The translations under genes and the position numbers were made by a program. The notes beneath the pieces were generated by a model. It worked only from the letters and a program-made list of their open reading frames with translations. It was not told the DNA's origin and did no database searches. Below, piece after piece: positions 8,272 to 17,624 of a DNA stretch of 64,000 bases. How positions within the stretch are numbered: position 1 is the stretch's first letter; each line of letters opens with the position of its first letter. This DNA is from Neobacillus driksii (GTDB lineage Bacteria > Bacillota > Bacilli > Bacillales > Cytobacillaceae): contig NZ_JACCBX010000008.1 in assembly GCF_013409995.1 (NCBI RefSeq), positions 169,894 through 233,893 on the forward strand. The letters are read 5' to 3'.

Positions 8272-9251
8272 TTATTTAACCAGCATTTCGGTATCTTCAG
8301 TTTTGACCAGTCTATTTTTCCAATTTCGTAACCATGCGATCATTATTTCTTTTAATTCAGAATCAATAGGTTGTTTCAGTGATTTTTTATTATTATTCAT
8401 GATTTTGCTGAAGCTGAATTCCACATCTGTTTTCGAAGCATATGAGTCATGTCTTGTATAATATGCGTTTCACATTCCCCCTGAACAAGCCTCTTTATCT
8501 TTTCTAAATCACTAACCTTTACGTTTACATCCTTTGTACCAGTTATAGCAAGAACAGGACAAGTGACATTTTGCAGCGGTTTTGATACGTCAAAATGTAT
8601 ATGCTCTCTATTCCATTTCGCATTGATTTTTTTCCCTTTATACTTTATAACCGGCTCATCTGATGCAAGTAGTGCCTGTATTAAGTCTTCATTCTTTTTT
8701 GTAATTTTTTGATCTACTTTTAATAATCGAATTATCCATCCTTGAAATCCTTTTACAGATCTTACATCCTTGATTATTTCCTCGCGTTGCCAGGTCAAGG
8801 TTTCTGATAACGGTTCAGCTGTACCTGCAAGAAGAATCATTCCATCTACTGAAACCTTTTCATTCACGAATGGTGCGATAATACTTCCCTCACTGTGGCC
8901 TAGTAAAATCACATTCTCTGAGTCTATGTTTGGATGCTGTTTAGCAAATTCTACTACAGCCTGTGCATCGTTGATTAAATCGTGCACGCCCATTTCATAA
9001 AAGTCCCCTTTACTGGCACCTATCCCCCTTTTATCATACCGAATACTGGCGAATCCTTCTGCCACCACTAGATCACTTAATTGCTTAAAGATATTCATAG
9101 GCATGCCTTTAGCATTCGAATCTCGATCCGTTGGACCACTTCCATGTACCATAACAACCAAAGGGTACTTTTCATTTGACCCTTCTGGAATCGTTAAGCT
9201 TGCCGCTAACGGAAATTCTCCTTCTATCATCACTTCCATCTCTTTACCCAT
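8272..9251 (-). pseudogene. Alpha/beta hydrolase, frameshifted near the 3' end
   Basis: The protein is a serine-esterase-like alpha/beta hydrolase with MVHGSGPTDRDSN as oxyanion region, LLGHSEGS as nucleophile elbow (Ser about 120), ITGTKD as acid loop and the histidine in DMTHMLRK. The open frame then ends in WNSASAKS. Adding one base in the four-T run at 8430-8433 (A run on the coding strand) restores a frame that continues as TDVEFSFSKIMNNNKKSLKQ and on to a stop at 8272, giving about 326 residues. All catalytic residues come before the lesion, so even the shortened product could fold. The start at 9251 has AAGGA upstream. Either a sequence error or a recent mutation. Confidence 0.75.
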
Positions 9252-9421
9252 CACTCGCATCATCCTTATACATTTCATTTTAAAATAATCAATTACAGAT
9301 AGTCCGTCTAGGGCAGGAAAATTGTTCATCATTTTTTTAAAAAGATTCTATAAGAATTTATTCCAAGAGTGCAGCCAGTATGAATGGAAGCCATGGATTG
9401 GTATGTCTGTTTAAAAAACTA

Positions 9422-9464
9422 CAAAAAAAGACTATTGAAATGTTTTACAAATCAATAGTCTTTT
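9422..9464 (-). terminator. Terminator of rarD
   Basis: GACTATTGA and TCAATAGTC form a nine-pair stem with a long loop; the minus strand continues with TTTTTTTGTAG. Confidence 0.85.
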
Positions 9465-9482
9465 AGAGTTGACATACCATTC

Positions 9483-10412
9483 CTAAACGCTCTTTGCATT
9501 TGTCGCAAATGCTGAAATTTTTCGTTTCTTTATCATCTGACGAATATTGGAAATGCTGAAGATTACTAAAGCCAGCCAGATGAATGAAAAAGTAACCGCA
9601 TGATCCTTCGTAAACGCCTCTCCATAAATAAGGACTCCAAGCAGTAAACTGATAGTCGGAGCAATATATTGTAAGAAGCCCACTAGGTAGAGTGGAATCT
9701 TTTGTGCTCCAATCCCAAACCATAAAAGCGGTAAGGCTGTAGCAATACCCGATCCTAGTAAAAATAAATCATTCTTAAGAGACCCGGTTGCAAAGCTATG
9801 CTGACCATTTACACCTAAATATGCTATAAACAATAAAGCGAACGGTACAATAAACAAGGTTTCCAGCAGTAAGCCTAAAATCGAATCTACTTTTATTAGT
9901 TTCTTTGACAGGCCATAAAAACCAAAGGATAAGGCTAATATTAGCGCAATCCATGGGAAAGTTCCAAGCGATAGTGTCATATAAATTACACCGATTCCGG
10001 CTACCACAAATGAAACTGCCTGCCATTTATTCATCTTTTCACCTAGTATAAAAACCCCTAACAATACCGCAACAAGCGGATTGATAAAGTAGCCTAAGCT
10101 AGCCTCCACGATGTGGTTCGAATTCACCGCAAAGATATAGACAAACCAGTTAATACTAATTAATAGAGAAACAAGGAAAAGTCCCAGCCATGTTTTTTTC
10201 TGCTTCATTTGAACTTGGAAAAAGTTTTTTAATAGTTTTCGCTTCAAAAGACCTACAATCAGTAAAATGAAAACAAACGACCAAATGACCCGATGCGCTA
10301 AAATCTCAAGCGCTGAAACTTGGTCAATAAATTTCCAGTAGATCGGTAAAACTCCCCAAAATATATACGCACCTGCAGTATAGTAAATGCCTTTAGTATT
10401 TTCACGTTCCAT
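9483..10412 (-). CDS. rarD: RarD-type EamA family transporter
   Basis: A 309-residue ten-helix membrane protein of the drug/metabolite transporter superfamily. GIYYTAGAYIFWGVLPIYWK at the N-terminus and ILAHRVIWS shortly after are the signature of the RarD branch. Named for chloramphenicol sensitivity in Pseudomonas, its natural substrate in Bacillus is not known. It is a single gene with its own terminator. No adjacent regulator is seen. The call to the branch is firm; the transported compound is unknown. Confidence 0.9.
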   Translation of the reverse strand: MERENTKGIYYTAGAYIFWGVLPIYWKFIDQVSALEILAHRVIWSFVFILLIVGLLKRKLLKNFFQVQMKQKKTWLGLFLVSLLISINWFVYIFAVNSNHIVEASLGYFINPLVAVLLGVFILGEKMNKWQAVSFVVAGIGVIYMTLSLGTFPWIALILALSFGFYGLSKKLIKVDSILGLLLETLFIVPFALLFIAYLGVNGQHSFATGSLKNDLFLLGSGIATALPLLWFGIGAQKIPLYLVGFLQYIAPTISLLLGVLIYGEAFTKDHAVTFSFIWLALVIFSISNIRQMIKKRKISAFATNAKSV

Positions 10413-10641
10413 CTCTGTTTTTCACCTAGTTTCTGTTTTATCGTAGCTGGTAACTCATAAAAAACACATGTAATTATATCACACTATTCTTTTTATGCCA
10501 GGATTATAATACTTCTCAATTACTGTAAATGTACTATTACCAATGAATCATTAACAGGAAGTATCTTCATGTTAAACTTTATGGGAATGTTTTTTACCAA
10601 CAAATACATAATTTTTGGACGAGCAAGAGGAGAGGATATAT

Positions 10642-12044
10642 GTGAAACGACATAGCTTTTTGTTATTGCTGCTCATTTCATTTGTCCTATCGGCATGCAG
10701 TAATGAAAAAGAAAATGCGACTACAAAACCTGTTGTGAAGCTAGACGTAGAAAAGCAGGAAACTAGGTTAAAAGAGGTAGAGAATATAAATTTAGAAATA
10801 TCTAAGGAAACTTTGATGAGTTTGCCATCTGGGACGTTAATGGCAGATCTATCATATGAAGAAGATATTGAAGAGATTGGCAACGATATTCCTGAACTCG
10901 ATCCTAATATTAAAAGCCAATTACCATCACAGCTGGAACAATTGACAAAAGACTCTGATGATCTGGACACTATAAAAAAAGGATTGGTAGGCCTGCTTGC
11001 CAGTCCCCACTATAAACAGGTCATTGAAAGCAGCATCGCTTATCAACCTAATTTTGAAGAACCATACCTGCCGGATCCGACCAGGTCTGAGGGTGACGAA
11101 GAAATAACAACTACCAAAAAGGCAATTATCCTACTCGATGCCAGTTCGAGCATGCTGCTGCAATCAGGTGACAGGGTAAAAATGGACATTGCCAAGGATG
11201 CTGTTAAAAGCTTTGCGCAAACCATCGGGCAATCTAGTGAGGTTTCTCTCGTAGTCTATGGTCATAAGGGTTCAGAAGCAGAAAAAGATAAATTCGAATC
11301 ATGCTCTGCAATTCAGGAGCTTTATCCAATGGGAAATACTCCAAACAAGATTTCCAGACAGCAGTTGACTCATTTGAAAGTAAAGGTTGGACACCACTCG
11401 CAGGTGCGATTCAAAAGGCTGCAGAAATGAGCAGTAATTATCTGGAAGGCACAACGATTTATATTGTCAGTGACGGAGCAGAAACATGTGACGGGGATCC
11501 TATCCAAGCCAGCAGACATTTAGCTGCAAAAAACAGTAACAATACCGTCAACATCATCGGCTTTGACGTTGATGGCAATACAGAAGACCAATTGAAAGCT
11601 GTTGCTGAGGCAGGAAATGGCGAGTACTTTAAAGCTGACAGTCCAGAAGAATTGAGTAAAACGATCCAAAATGAATGGCTTCCCTCCACACTTGATTTGG
11701 CATGGGCCTTTACCATGGCACCTGATGGTTGGGAATTAGGTGATGAGTACAAAATTGGGGAACAGTATCCATTACAGCTATGGACCATCGGCCGACGCGA
11801 GTCACATCGTTTAAGAGATGCCATTACCATAATGGGTGAAAATAATTGGATTACCGATGAACAGGAAACAGAACTAAGAGATTGGGCAATGGAACGTAGT
11901 GACGCTATAAAAGAATTCTATATTTCAATGGCTAAGGAAAATCGAGATAAAGCCGATGCCAAAAGCAAAGAAATTCGGCAAAGAATCGATGAATGGGTTG
12001 CAAAGATGAAGGAATTGAAACAACAGCGTGGAGATATTTGGTAG
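10642..12044 (+). pseudogene. VWA-domain lipoprotein (YwmC/YwmD-like), frameshifted
   Basis: The GTG at 10642 follows GGAGAGG and gives a lipoprotein signal (MKRHSFLLLLLISFVLSAC, lipobox Cys19). A von Willebrand A domain starts at about residue 160 with ILLDASSSML, a complete DxSxS MIDAS motif, and SDGAETCDGD later. The open frame breaks at codon 230. Adding one G to the GGG at 11331-11333 joins YPMG to KYSKQDF and gives a continuous protein of about 467 residues ending in a long charged helix. B. subtilis YwmC and YwmD are secreted relatives with unclear function. Sequence error or real mutation cannot be separated here. Confidence 0.8.
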
Positions 12045-12104
12045 GAAGTGAGTAAGATTTTTTTAGAGTAACACAATGAACCTGGTAATAACATACCTTT
12101 AGTA

Positions 12105-12141
12105 GGTAAGGGAGGACAGTAATTATCTGTTCGCCCTTACC
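12105..12141. terminator. Convergent terminator
   Basis: GGTAAGGG/CCCTTACC extended by GACAG/CTGTT-like pairing gives a long stem between the VWA gene and the minus-strand membrane protein gene, followed by ATTTTC. Confidence 0.75.
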
Positions 12142-12145
12142 ATTT

Positions 12146-12643
12146 TCAATTGAGTTTTCTACTATTATTACTTGTAATGAACATGTAAAAGATTCCAGTC
12201 AGTGTTTGAGTTAGTAAAAATATCGGAAAAGAATACGACAAATGATAGTTATTTTGATAGGTAAGAATATGGAGGAGTGTAAATACCCATTGGACAGTAA
12301 TACCAATCAAAGACCAAGCTGTAATATAAAAGATAAAAGTAATTTTATTAATCTGTAACACATGATAAAAATACATAAAAAAGTAACCAAACGGTGCAAA
12401 TAGCGAATAATAGAACAGGTCAAATAATTCATAGTGGTTCGTATCATTTTGCTTGTAAAAATCTACCAGACCTCCACCAATCGTAAAATCAAACAACATA
12501 CCGGTAGATACACCTGCAAGTACACTTATAAATGCTACTTCCCTACTTAGTTTTTTCGGTAAAAATGTCATTAACGAGTAGCCGATCACATTCATGACGA
12601 TGAGGGATATTTCATTTAGGCTAAAGTTTCCAATCCAAATCAT
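12146..12643 (-). CDS. Uncharacterised multipass membrane protein
   Basis: A 165-residue protein made almost entirely of hydrophobic helices, about five, with short polar loops (LPKKLSREVA, YKQNDTNHYE). It starts one base after the stop of the upstream gene, so the two are clearly one operon and probably one complex or tandem-duplicated family. Aromatic and Asn/Tyr content is high. The pattern resembles CBO0543-type Bacillus membrane proteins such as the one at 39.0 kb, but no diagnostic motif is clear. No function is assigned. Confidence 0.6.
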   Translation of the reverse strand: MIWIGNFSLNEISLIVMNVIGYSLMTFLPKKLSREVAFISVLAGVSTGMLFDFTIGGGLVDFYKQNDTNHYELFDLFYYSLFAPFGYFFMYFYHVLQINKITFIFYITAWSLIGITVQWVFTLLHILTYQNNYHLSYSFPIFLLTQTLTGIFYMFITSNNSRKLN

Positions 12644-13114
12644 TTAATTTTTAGCTCCTTTTAAAACAAATGAATTGTAACAATATAAAATAAAATATCC
12701 TAACAAATGTAACAAGATATAATATAGATAATCATAAATTAAATTCCATTGATGAAAATGGACCACATCAAAACTTAGGAGAACGATTTTAATTAAAACT
12801 AAAACAAAGGAAGAAATAAGGATTGCAGAAATTTTCATAACTATCGACGAGTTTCTAGGTATACTATTCATGCCAATTACAATATAGAATGGAGTAATAA
12901 AGGTGCGATGAATAATATATGCAGAAAAATTTAGTGGAACATTTGAATATGTAATATATTTTAGTTCATCATTTGTAATCCAACTCCGGTTAATATCAAT
13001 AATAAATATGAAGAAAATGATTGCCGAAATTTCGATTTTTGAAAATGGTTTCTTCATAGCGTAAAGGATTGTAATACCTAGCCACGCTAAATAGATAATG
13101 ATTGATAATGCCAT
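12644..13114 (-). CDS. Uncharacterised multipass membrane protein
   Basis: A 156-residue hydrophobic protein with about five predicted helices, starting MALSIIIYLAWLGITILYAM. The ATG at 13114 is preceded by GAGGTGG at good spacing, better than the longer upstream frame. The internal segment NRSWITNDELKYITYSNVPLN is the main polar loop. It abuts the gene at 12146-12643 without a gap, indicating translational coupling. No family or function is recognised. Confidence 0.6.
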   Translation of the reverse strand: MALSIIIYLAWLGITILYAMKKPFSKIEISAIIFFIFIIDINRSWITNDELKYITYSNVPLNFSAYIIHRTFITPFYIVIGMNSIPRNSSIVMKISAILISSFVLVLIKIVLLSFDVVHFHQWNLIYDYLYYILLHLLGYFILYCYNSFVLKGAKN

Positions 13115-13273
13115 CGTACATCCACCTCTTTTTTCTTTCATCACCTACATTTAAGCTTTGAATAAATGAAATCATTTATTCAATTAAATGCCAATTTTAT
13201 TTTTTTGACGTTTAAGAAATTCTGAAACATCGGATAAACCCATGTTCTTGGTAGACAAAACTCACATTAATAA

Positions 13274-13304
13274 AAAATGACATATGTCGGTCCATATGTC
13301 ATTT
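13274..13304 (-). terminator. Terminator of terC
   Basis: AAAATGACATATG and CATATGTCATTTT form a thirteen-pair stem around TCGGTC; the minus strand runs on into ATTTTTTATT. Confidence 0.85.
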
Positions 13305-13319
13305 TCCCGGATGAATACC

Positions 13320-14081
13320 TTAATGGGAGTACTTTTCTGCTCTGGATTTGCGAATATAATGGATAATAAATGTCACTATAAATGATAAAACCAAGAAACC
13401 GATAAAAATTTCGTTTGCAATGTGAATATCCACGAGGGTTAATCCCATTTTGATCGCAATAAAGGTAATCAAAATATAGGCAGTTGTTTCAAGCTCAGGT
13501 ACTCTGTCCATTAATGCAATGAAGAAGGTTGCCACACCCCTCATGAGTAGGATTCCAATCATACCTCCAAGTAAGATGACCCATACTTCTTCAGAAACGG
13601 CAAGTGCTGTCAAAATACTATCGACGGAAAAGGCTAAATCCATAAGCTCTACAGAGATTACCGTGGCCCAGAAGAAACCAAATGTCTTTACCAGCCATCC
13701 TTTTGGTTGTACCTGTTCCTCTCCTTCTCCACCTTCCTTTTGAAGCAGCTTGTCCTTAAAGAATTTAACAGCAAGCCACAACAAGTAAAGTGCCCCGATT
13801 AATTTAATCCACCAGAGTTTTATTAAAAATGTTCCCAATCCGATGAAGATAAAACGGAATAAATAAGCTCCCCAAAGACCATATACTAAGGCTTTCTTTT
13901 GCTGCTCTTTTGGTAATGGTCTTACAAATGCAGACAACACTAACGCATTATCCGCAGATAAGATACACTCTAGTACGGCTAACGAAAGTATTAATCCCCA
14001 AGCTTTTGGTGACGTTAAAACCTCCGCCCACATATGCCAATCTAACATCGAAGCGTAGGTTGATACAATGCCTTCCCACAT
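13320..14081 (-). CDS. TerC family integral membrane protein
   Basis: A 253-residue protein with about seven membrane helices. LECILSADNALVLSAFVRPLP is the conserved first acidic motif and VELMDLAFSVDSILTA the second; their Asp/Glu residues in the membrane are the family hallmark. TerC proteins (YkoY, YceF, MeeF/MeeY in B. subtilis) export Mn2+, partly to metallate secreted enzymes. The yybP-ykoY manganese riboswitch found before many terC genes is not present: only about 70 bases separate it from the marR gene. Instead the leader holds a duplicated ribosome-site region and a seven-codon reading frame. Confidence 0.85.
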   Translation of the reverse strand: MWEGIVSTYASMLDWHMWAEVLTSPKAWGLILSLAVLECILSADNALVLSAFVRPLPKEQQKKALVYGLWGAYLFRFIFIGLGTFLIKLWWIKLIGALYLLWLAVKFFKDKLLQKEGGEGEEQVQPKGWLVKTFGFFWATVISVELMDLAFSVDSILTALAVSEEVWVILLGGMIGILLMRGVATFFIALMDRVPELETTAYILITFIAIKMGLTLVDIHIANEIFIGFLVLSFIVTFIIHYIRKSRAEKYSH

Positions 14082-14130
14082 TATGCATTTCTCCTTTAAG
14101 TTTTACAGTCTACGTTCATTATGCATTTCT
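14079..14130 (-). repeat. Duplicated translation start region with a 7-codon uORF ahead of terC
   Basis: CATTATGCATTTCT occurs at 14079-14092 and again at 14117-14130 (plus strand). On the coding strand each copy reads as a Shine-Dalgarno-like stretch followed by ATG. The downstream copy is the terC start. The upstream copy opens a frame encoding MNVDCKT that stops at 14096, right in front of the terC AAAGGAG. This could act as a leader peptide or simply be a small duplication. Confidence 0.5.
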
Positions 14131-14153
14131 TCTTTACCATTTAGTCACTAGGC

Positions 14154-14591
14154 TCAGTCCATATTTTCCAGCAATTTATTTAATTTTTTGAGACCATTGA
14201 TGATTTCGTGCAGCGATTGGTCTGTTTCCCCTTGAATGGCTTTTGAAATTTTCTGGATCAATTCTGAATTGATCTCCTCTACCACACTTTTGCCCTTATC
14301 TGATAAAGCCACCTTTACCACTCTTTCATCGCCTTCATCTCTTACACGTGCAAGGAGTCCTTTACCTTCAAGCTTTTTGCACATGGTTGAAATATTGGTT
14401 CCAGCAATATGCAGCCGGGTGGCTAAAGTGCCGATTGTGTGCGAACCATGCTGCTCTATTTCTAGAAGAATTCTCCCTTGCAACGTGGTAATCCCATGGT
14501 GATCACATAGTGTGCTAATTAAATTACTAGTTCTTTCATTTATTTGCCTTGTATAGCTCCAAAGGATATTTTTAAAATTGATTACATCCAT
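14154..14591 (-). CDS. MarR family transcriptional regulator
   Basis: A 145-residue winged-helix regulator. Helix-turn-helix: TIGTLATRLHIAGTNISTMCKKLEGKG; wing: LLARVRDEGDERVVKVALSDKGK, with the typical DxRxxxV. N- and C-terminal helices form the dimer interface. It lies directly upstream of terC on the same strand (72-base gap) and divergent from nhaC, so it may control one or both ion transporters. A long AT-rich inverted repeat sits in its promoter. No cysteine redox sensor is obvious apart from Cys in the HTH. The ligand is unknown. Confidence 0.85.
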   Translation of the reverse strand: MDVINFKNILWSYTRQINERTSNLISTLCDHHGITTLQGRILLEIEQHGSHTIGTLATRLHIAGTNISTMCKKLEGKGLLARVRDEGDERVVKVALSDKGKSVVEEINSELIQKISKAIQGETDQSLHEIINGLKKLNKLLENMD

Positions 14592-14615
14592 GGCTACCTC
14601 CTTTAGATATAATTC

Positions 14616-14642
14616 ATAATATATATAATCTATATATATTAT
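14616..14642. promoter_or_regulatory. AT-rich inverted repeat, likely MarR operator
   Basis: ATAATATATA (14616-14625) and TATATATTAT (14633-14642) are perfect inverted arms seven bases apart, located 25 bases before the marR start and between marR and nhaC. Position and symmetry suit an autoregulatory MarR site, though pure AT sequence makes palindromes easy. Confidence 0.5.
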
Positions 14643-14773
14643 AGTTCATAATGTTTTCTTTATCAAACTGTTATGTTATCAACACTTTTCTAAAAAATGG
14701 GCAATTTATTAGCAATGTTATGGAAACACTAACTGAATATGTATAATCACGATATTAGAAGGAGGTAGATGTT

Positions 14774-16195
14774 TTGGAACATACGTGGCTCTCTCTTTTA
14801 CCATTTATCATCGTAATTGCCATGTCCATCTGGCTAAAAAACATCTTACCGGGTCTAGTCGTTGGACTTGTGGTTGGTTCTTTGATCTTCACATCGGATT
14901 TATTAGATGGAACGATTCAAAGTGTTTCCTATTTGGTCACCACCCTATCAGATGAGACCAATATAAAAATTATTGGATTTCTCTACTTGTTTGGCGGTCT
15001 GGTGGGAATGATGAACATTTCTGGAGGGATTAAAGGTTTTTCAGAATGGGTTGGCACGAAGATAAAGAATGAACGCGGACTTCTCTGTTTGATCTGGCTG
15101 ACTCTCCCCTTTACTTTTATGATGCCGATGTTTCGAATTATGATGACAGGTCCTGTCGTCAAATCTCTTGCGAAAAAAATGAATGTCTCGAAGCAAAAAG
15201 TTGGATTGACGATGGACATATCAACGGAATCCGTCATCGTCCTCTTACCAGTGGCGACCGCGTTTGTTGGGTTTATGGTTTCTTTGGTAGAAGGCAGTAT
15301 TCGGGATTTGGATTTTGGCATGTCGCCCTATGAAGTATTCTTACTAAGTATTCTGTTTAACTTTTTTGCGATTACCACGCTGATCATCGGATTAATTCAA
15401 ACCTTTTGGAATCGTGATAAGAAGGATTCGAGCGTAAAAGGTGTTCAAGAGCATTTAGAAGAGGAAGAGCATGAATTTCACCGCATTGGTATTAAAAAAG
15501 AATTGTCGATGGTAAAAGCGCAGCCATGGAACCTGATTGTGCCAGTATTCTTACTGTTAGGATTGTCTTTGTACTTATTATGGCAGGACGGAAAAAGTAA
15601 AGGAGCAAAAACCGTATTCGATGCCTTTTCTATCGCAGACGCCACCTTTGTCATGCTATTAGCGGTTTTTATCACACTGATCCTATCCTTCATTTTTTAT
15701 ATTATTAGAAGGCAGCACCTTAGTGAGTTATTGTACCATTTTTATGATGGCGGGAATCAGATGATGGAAGCCATTAGCTTACTGGTATTGATTTGGTCAT
15801 TAACCCTTTCAGCTGAGGACCTAGGTTTTTCTACCTTTATAAGTTCAACTTTAGGTGCCTTTCTACCAGCTTGGTTAACTCCGGCAACGATCTTCCTCCT
15901 CGGCTCAGTGGTAGGCTACTTTATTGGTTCCTCGTGGGGAACATGGGGATTATTTATGCCGTTGGGTGTTAGTCTGGCAGTCTCAACCGGTGCATCCATC
16001 CCGTTAACCGTAGGTGCTGTGTTTGCTAGTGGAGCCTTTGGGGCACTTGCCTCACCTTTAGGAGACACGACGATTACGACCGCTTCCATAATGGATTTGC
16101 CAATTGTTGAATACGCGCGATATAAATTGAAGGTCTCTGTCATAGGAGGAGTGATTTCAATCGTCTTCTATCTTGCGGCTGCCTTCTTTATATGA
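14774..16195 (+). CDS. NhaC family Na+/H+ antiporter
   Basis: A 473-residue membrane protein with about eleven helices. GTWGLFMPLGVSL and the conserved ASPLGDTTITTASI near the C-terminus identify the NhaC/ion-transporter group (sodium:proton or substrate/Na+ exchangers). The start is a TTG eight bases after GGAGG; the ATG at 14770 is out of frame. It is divergent from marR. An acidic cytoplasmic loop (HLEEEEHEF) lies near residue 230. Members can exchange malate/lactate or simply Na+/H+, so the exact substrate is open. A hairpin repeat array follows the gene. Confidence 0.85.
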   Translation: MEHTWLSLLPFIIVIAMSIWLKNILPGLVVGLVVGSLIFTSDLLDGTIQSVSYLVTTLSDETNIKIIGFLYLFGGLVGMMNISGGIKGFSEWVGTKIKNERGLLCLIWLTLPFTFMMPMFRIMMTGPVVKSLAKKMNVSKQKVGLTMDISTESVIVLLPVATAFVGFMVSLVEGSIRDLDFGMSPYEVFLLSILFNFFAITTLIIGLIQTFWNRDKKDSSVKGVQEHLEEEEHEFHRIGIKKELSMVKAQPWNLIVPVFLLLGLSLYLLWQDGKSKGAKTVFDAFSIADATFVMLLAVFITLILSFIFYIIRRQHLSELLYHFYDGGNQMMEAISLLVLIWSLTLSAEDLGFSTFISSTLGAFLPAWLTPATIFLLGSVVGYFIGSSWGTWGLFMPLGVSLAVSTGASIPLTVGAVFASGAFGALASPLGDTTITTASIMDLPIVEYARYKLKVSVIGGVISIVFYLAAAFFI

Positions 16196-16231
16196 CTTGT
16201 GATATGAATTAAGCACAGAAAACTATTAAAG

Positions 16232-16463
16232 GATTTGTCCTTTATATAGGGGATTAAGGACAAATCTCAGTATGCTACTCATTGATTTGTCCTTTATAGA
16301 GGGGCTTAAGGACAAATCTCGGTAAGCTACTCATTGATTTGTCCTTTATATAGGCTCTTAAGGACAAATCTCAGTATGCTACTCATTGATTTGTCCTTCA
16401 TAGAGCGGCTTAAGCACAAATCTCTGTAAGCTACTCATTGATTTGTCCTTTATATAGGGAAAG
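16232..16463. repeat. 52-bp tandem hairpin repeat, array 1 (4.5 copies)
   Basis: Units start at 16232, 16284, 16336, 16388 and a partial at 16440, exactly 52 bases apart. Each contains GATTTGTCC and, 26 bases on, its reverse complement GGACAAATC, with 17-base linkers on both sides. The array is therefore an alternating series of inverted arms every 26 bases. Units 1 and 3 resemble each other (TATATAGG, CAGTATGC) as do 2 and 4 (TAGAG, GTAAGC), suggesting a 104-base duplication. It lies in the convergent gap between nhaC and a spore-protein gene. Confidence 0.95.
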
Positions 16464-16488
16464 GTCTAAGAATTTTATAAACGAAAAG

Positions 16489-16513
16489 AAAAAACCACTC
16501 AGCGTGGTTTTTT
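16489..16513. terminator. Bidirectional terminator between nhaC and SASP-like gene
   Basis: AAAAAACCAC and GTGGTTTTTT pair around TCAGC. It overlaps the stop codon of the minus-strand gene and can also end plus-strand readthrough from the repeat array. Confidence 0.85.
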
Positions 16514-16670
16514 AATCTTGCATGGCTCCAGCCTCTCGGGAAGTCATAGCACCTTGTCCCTGGCTTACATCTTTTTGAATTTGTTGCTTTACCTTCTGTG
16601 CATCTGTTCCGGCAAAATTTGGCTGCATAATAGAACTAGTATTCTTTTTAGCTTGGTGATCAGGTTGCAT
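16512..16670 (-). CDS. Gamma-type SASP-like small spore protein
   Basis: A 52-residue hydrophilic protein rich in Gln, Ala and Lys. The segment FAGTDAQKVKQQIQKDVSQGQG resembles the TDAQKVRQQNAQSAQGQ repeats of gamma-type small acid-soluble spore proteins, which serve as amino-acid stores in the spore. The ATG at 16670 follows GGAGGAGG; a longer frame upstream is less likely. Only one repeat-like copy is present whereas SspE has two, and the tail MTSREAGAMQD is unusual. The identification is therefore moderate. Confidence 0.5.
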   Translation of the reverse strand: MQPDHQAKKNTSSIMQPNFAGTDAQKVKQQIQKDVSQGQGAMTSREAGAMQD

Positions 16671-16727
16671 CGTAGTCCTCCTCCATAATCGTGTCACTTT
16701 CTTATTATTTACAGAACTCCGGCAAAA

Positions 16728-17417
16728 TTAATCTAGCTCATCCCTAAACAACTCAATAAATAAATTTCCTTTTGTCCCTACGACAGCGTAAGAGATTTCA
16801 TGAACAGTTAGGTTCCTTTTATTAAGCTCAGCCATTAACCATTTTTCATCGTAGGTATGTTTGGTTAAGTTTTCGTATAGGATGTTCCCATCATAGACCA
16901 GTTCTACCGGTGCATTTTCGGCAGTGCGACGTAAATTTAAATCTTGCTTGGTTGTATTTTGATATTGTGGTTTTTTTAATACAGAGAGTGAGCCATTTAC
17001 CTCTAAAATAGCGCACTCGACCTCTTCTATGTTGAAGATATCTTTCCCCCGCAATGCCTGTTTAAGAGAATCTAGTGAATACCCCATACGTTCCATTGAC
17101 TCTTCAAGAATTTGTCCCTTTTCAATTAAAGTAGCAGGTTCTCCAGCGATCCATTTTCGGAAGCGGTGATTTCGAACCGCAACAAGATTCAGCACAAACA
17201 CGATACCACCCATGATAATAATGGCGATTATAAAATAAAGAAATTTAACTTTTATATTGAATGCTAGATTTCCTGCAATAGTCCCCATTGTAATAGAAGC
17301 GATATAAAGGTGATAGGTCCTCTGGGCAATGGTCTGTTTACCCAGCAGCTGGACAAATATCCATAATAAAATAAAAGAAGTAAAGGTCCGAAAAATAATT
17401 TCTACAGATCCTAACAT
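16728..17417 (-). CDS. DUF421 (YetF/YrbG-type) membrane protein
   Basis: A 229-residue protein: three N-terminal membrane helices (residues about 5-80), then a cytoplasmic domain beginning GEPATLIEKGQILEESMERMGYSLDSLKQALR, the characteristic DUF421 segment. Members are common in spore formers, often in several copies, some linked to spore or germination physiology, but with no proven activity. The ATG at 17417 has GGGAG eight bases upstream; the longer frame from 17444 lacks support. It stands alone between the SASP-like gene and the kinase. Confidence 0.85.
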   Translation of the reverse strand: MLGSVEIIFRTFTSFILLWIFVQLLGKQTIAQRTYHLYIASITMGTIAGNLAFNIKVKFLYFIIAIIIMGGIVFVLNLVAVRNHRFRKWIAGEPATLIEKGQILEESMERMGYSLDSLKQALRGKDIFNIEEVECAILEVNGSLSVLKKPQYQNTTKQDLNLRRTAENAPVELVYDGNILYENLTKHTYDEKWLMAELNKRNLTVHEISYAVVGTKGNLFIELFRDELD

Positions 17418-17571
17418 CGACGTTTCTCCCTTTTTTAAATCCAAAAAGTTCGTTTGTATAGTTTGTTCCTAAAACATGCCCTTTATAAAAAGCATTTACC
17501 TTTAAAATCAGTTAGAATGACTCTTACTCCTAAGTAGGGGGATATCTACTACATATAGGGTTTACCAAAAC

Positions 17572-17602
17572 AAAAAAACTCATCACGTTATAATGAGCTT
17601 CT
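17572..17602 (-). terminator. Terminator of the histidine kinase gene
   Basis: On the minus strand GCTCAT pairs with ATGAGT across TATAACGTG and is followed by TTTTTTGTTTTGG. Confidence 0.75.
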
Positions 17603-17624
17603 TTGTTCCAGATTATATTTTCAC

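Noticed and set aside
13320..14154. yybP-ykoY manganese riboswitch before terC
   Set aside because: Only about 70 bases separate terC and marR and the conserved riboswitch core is absent.
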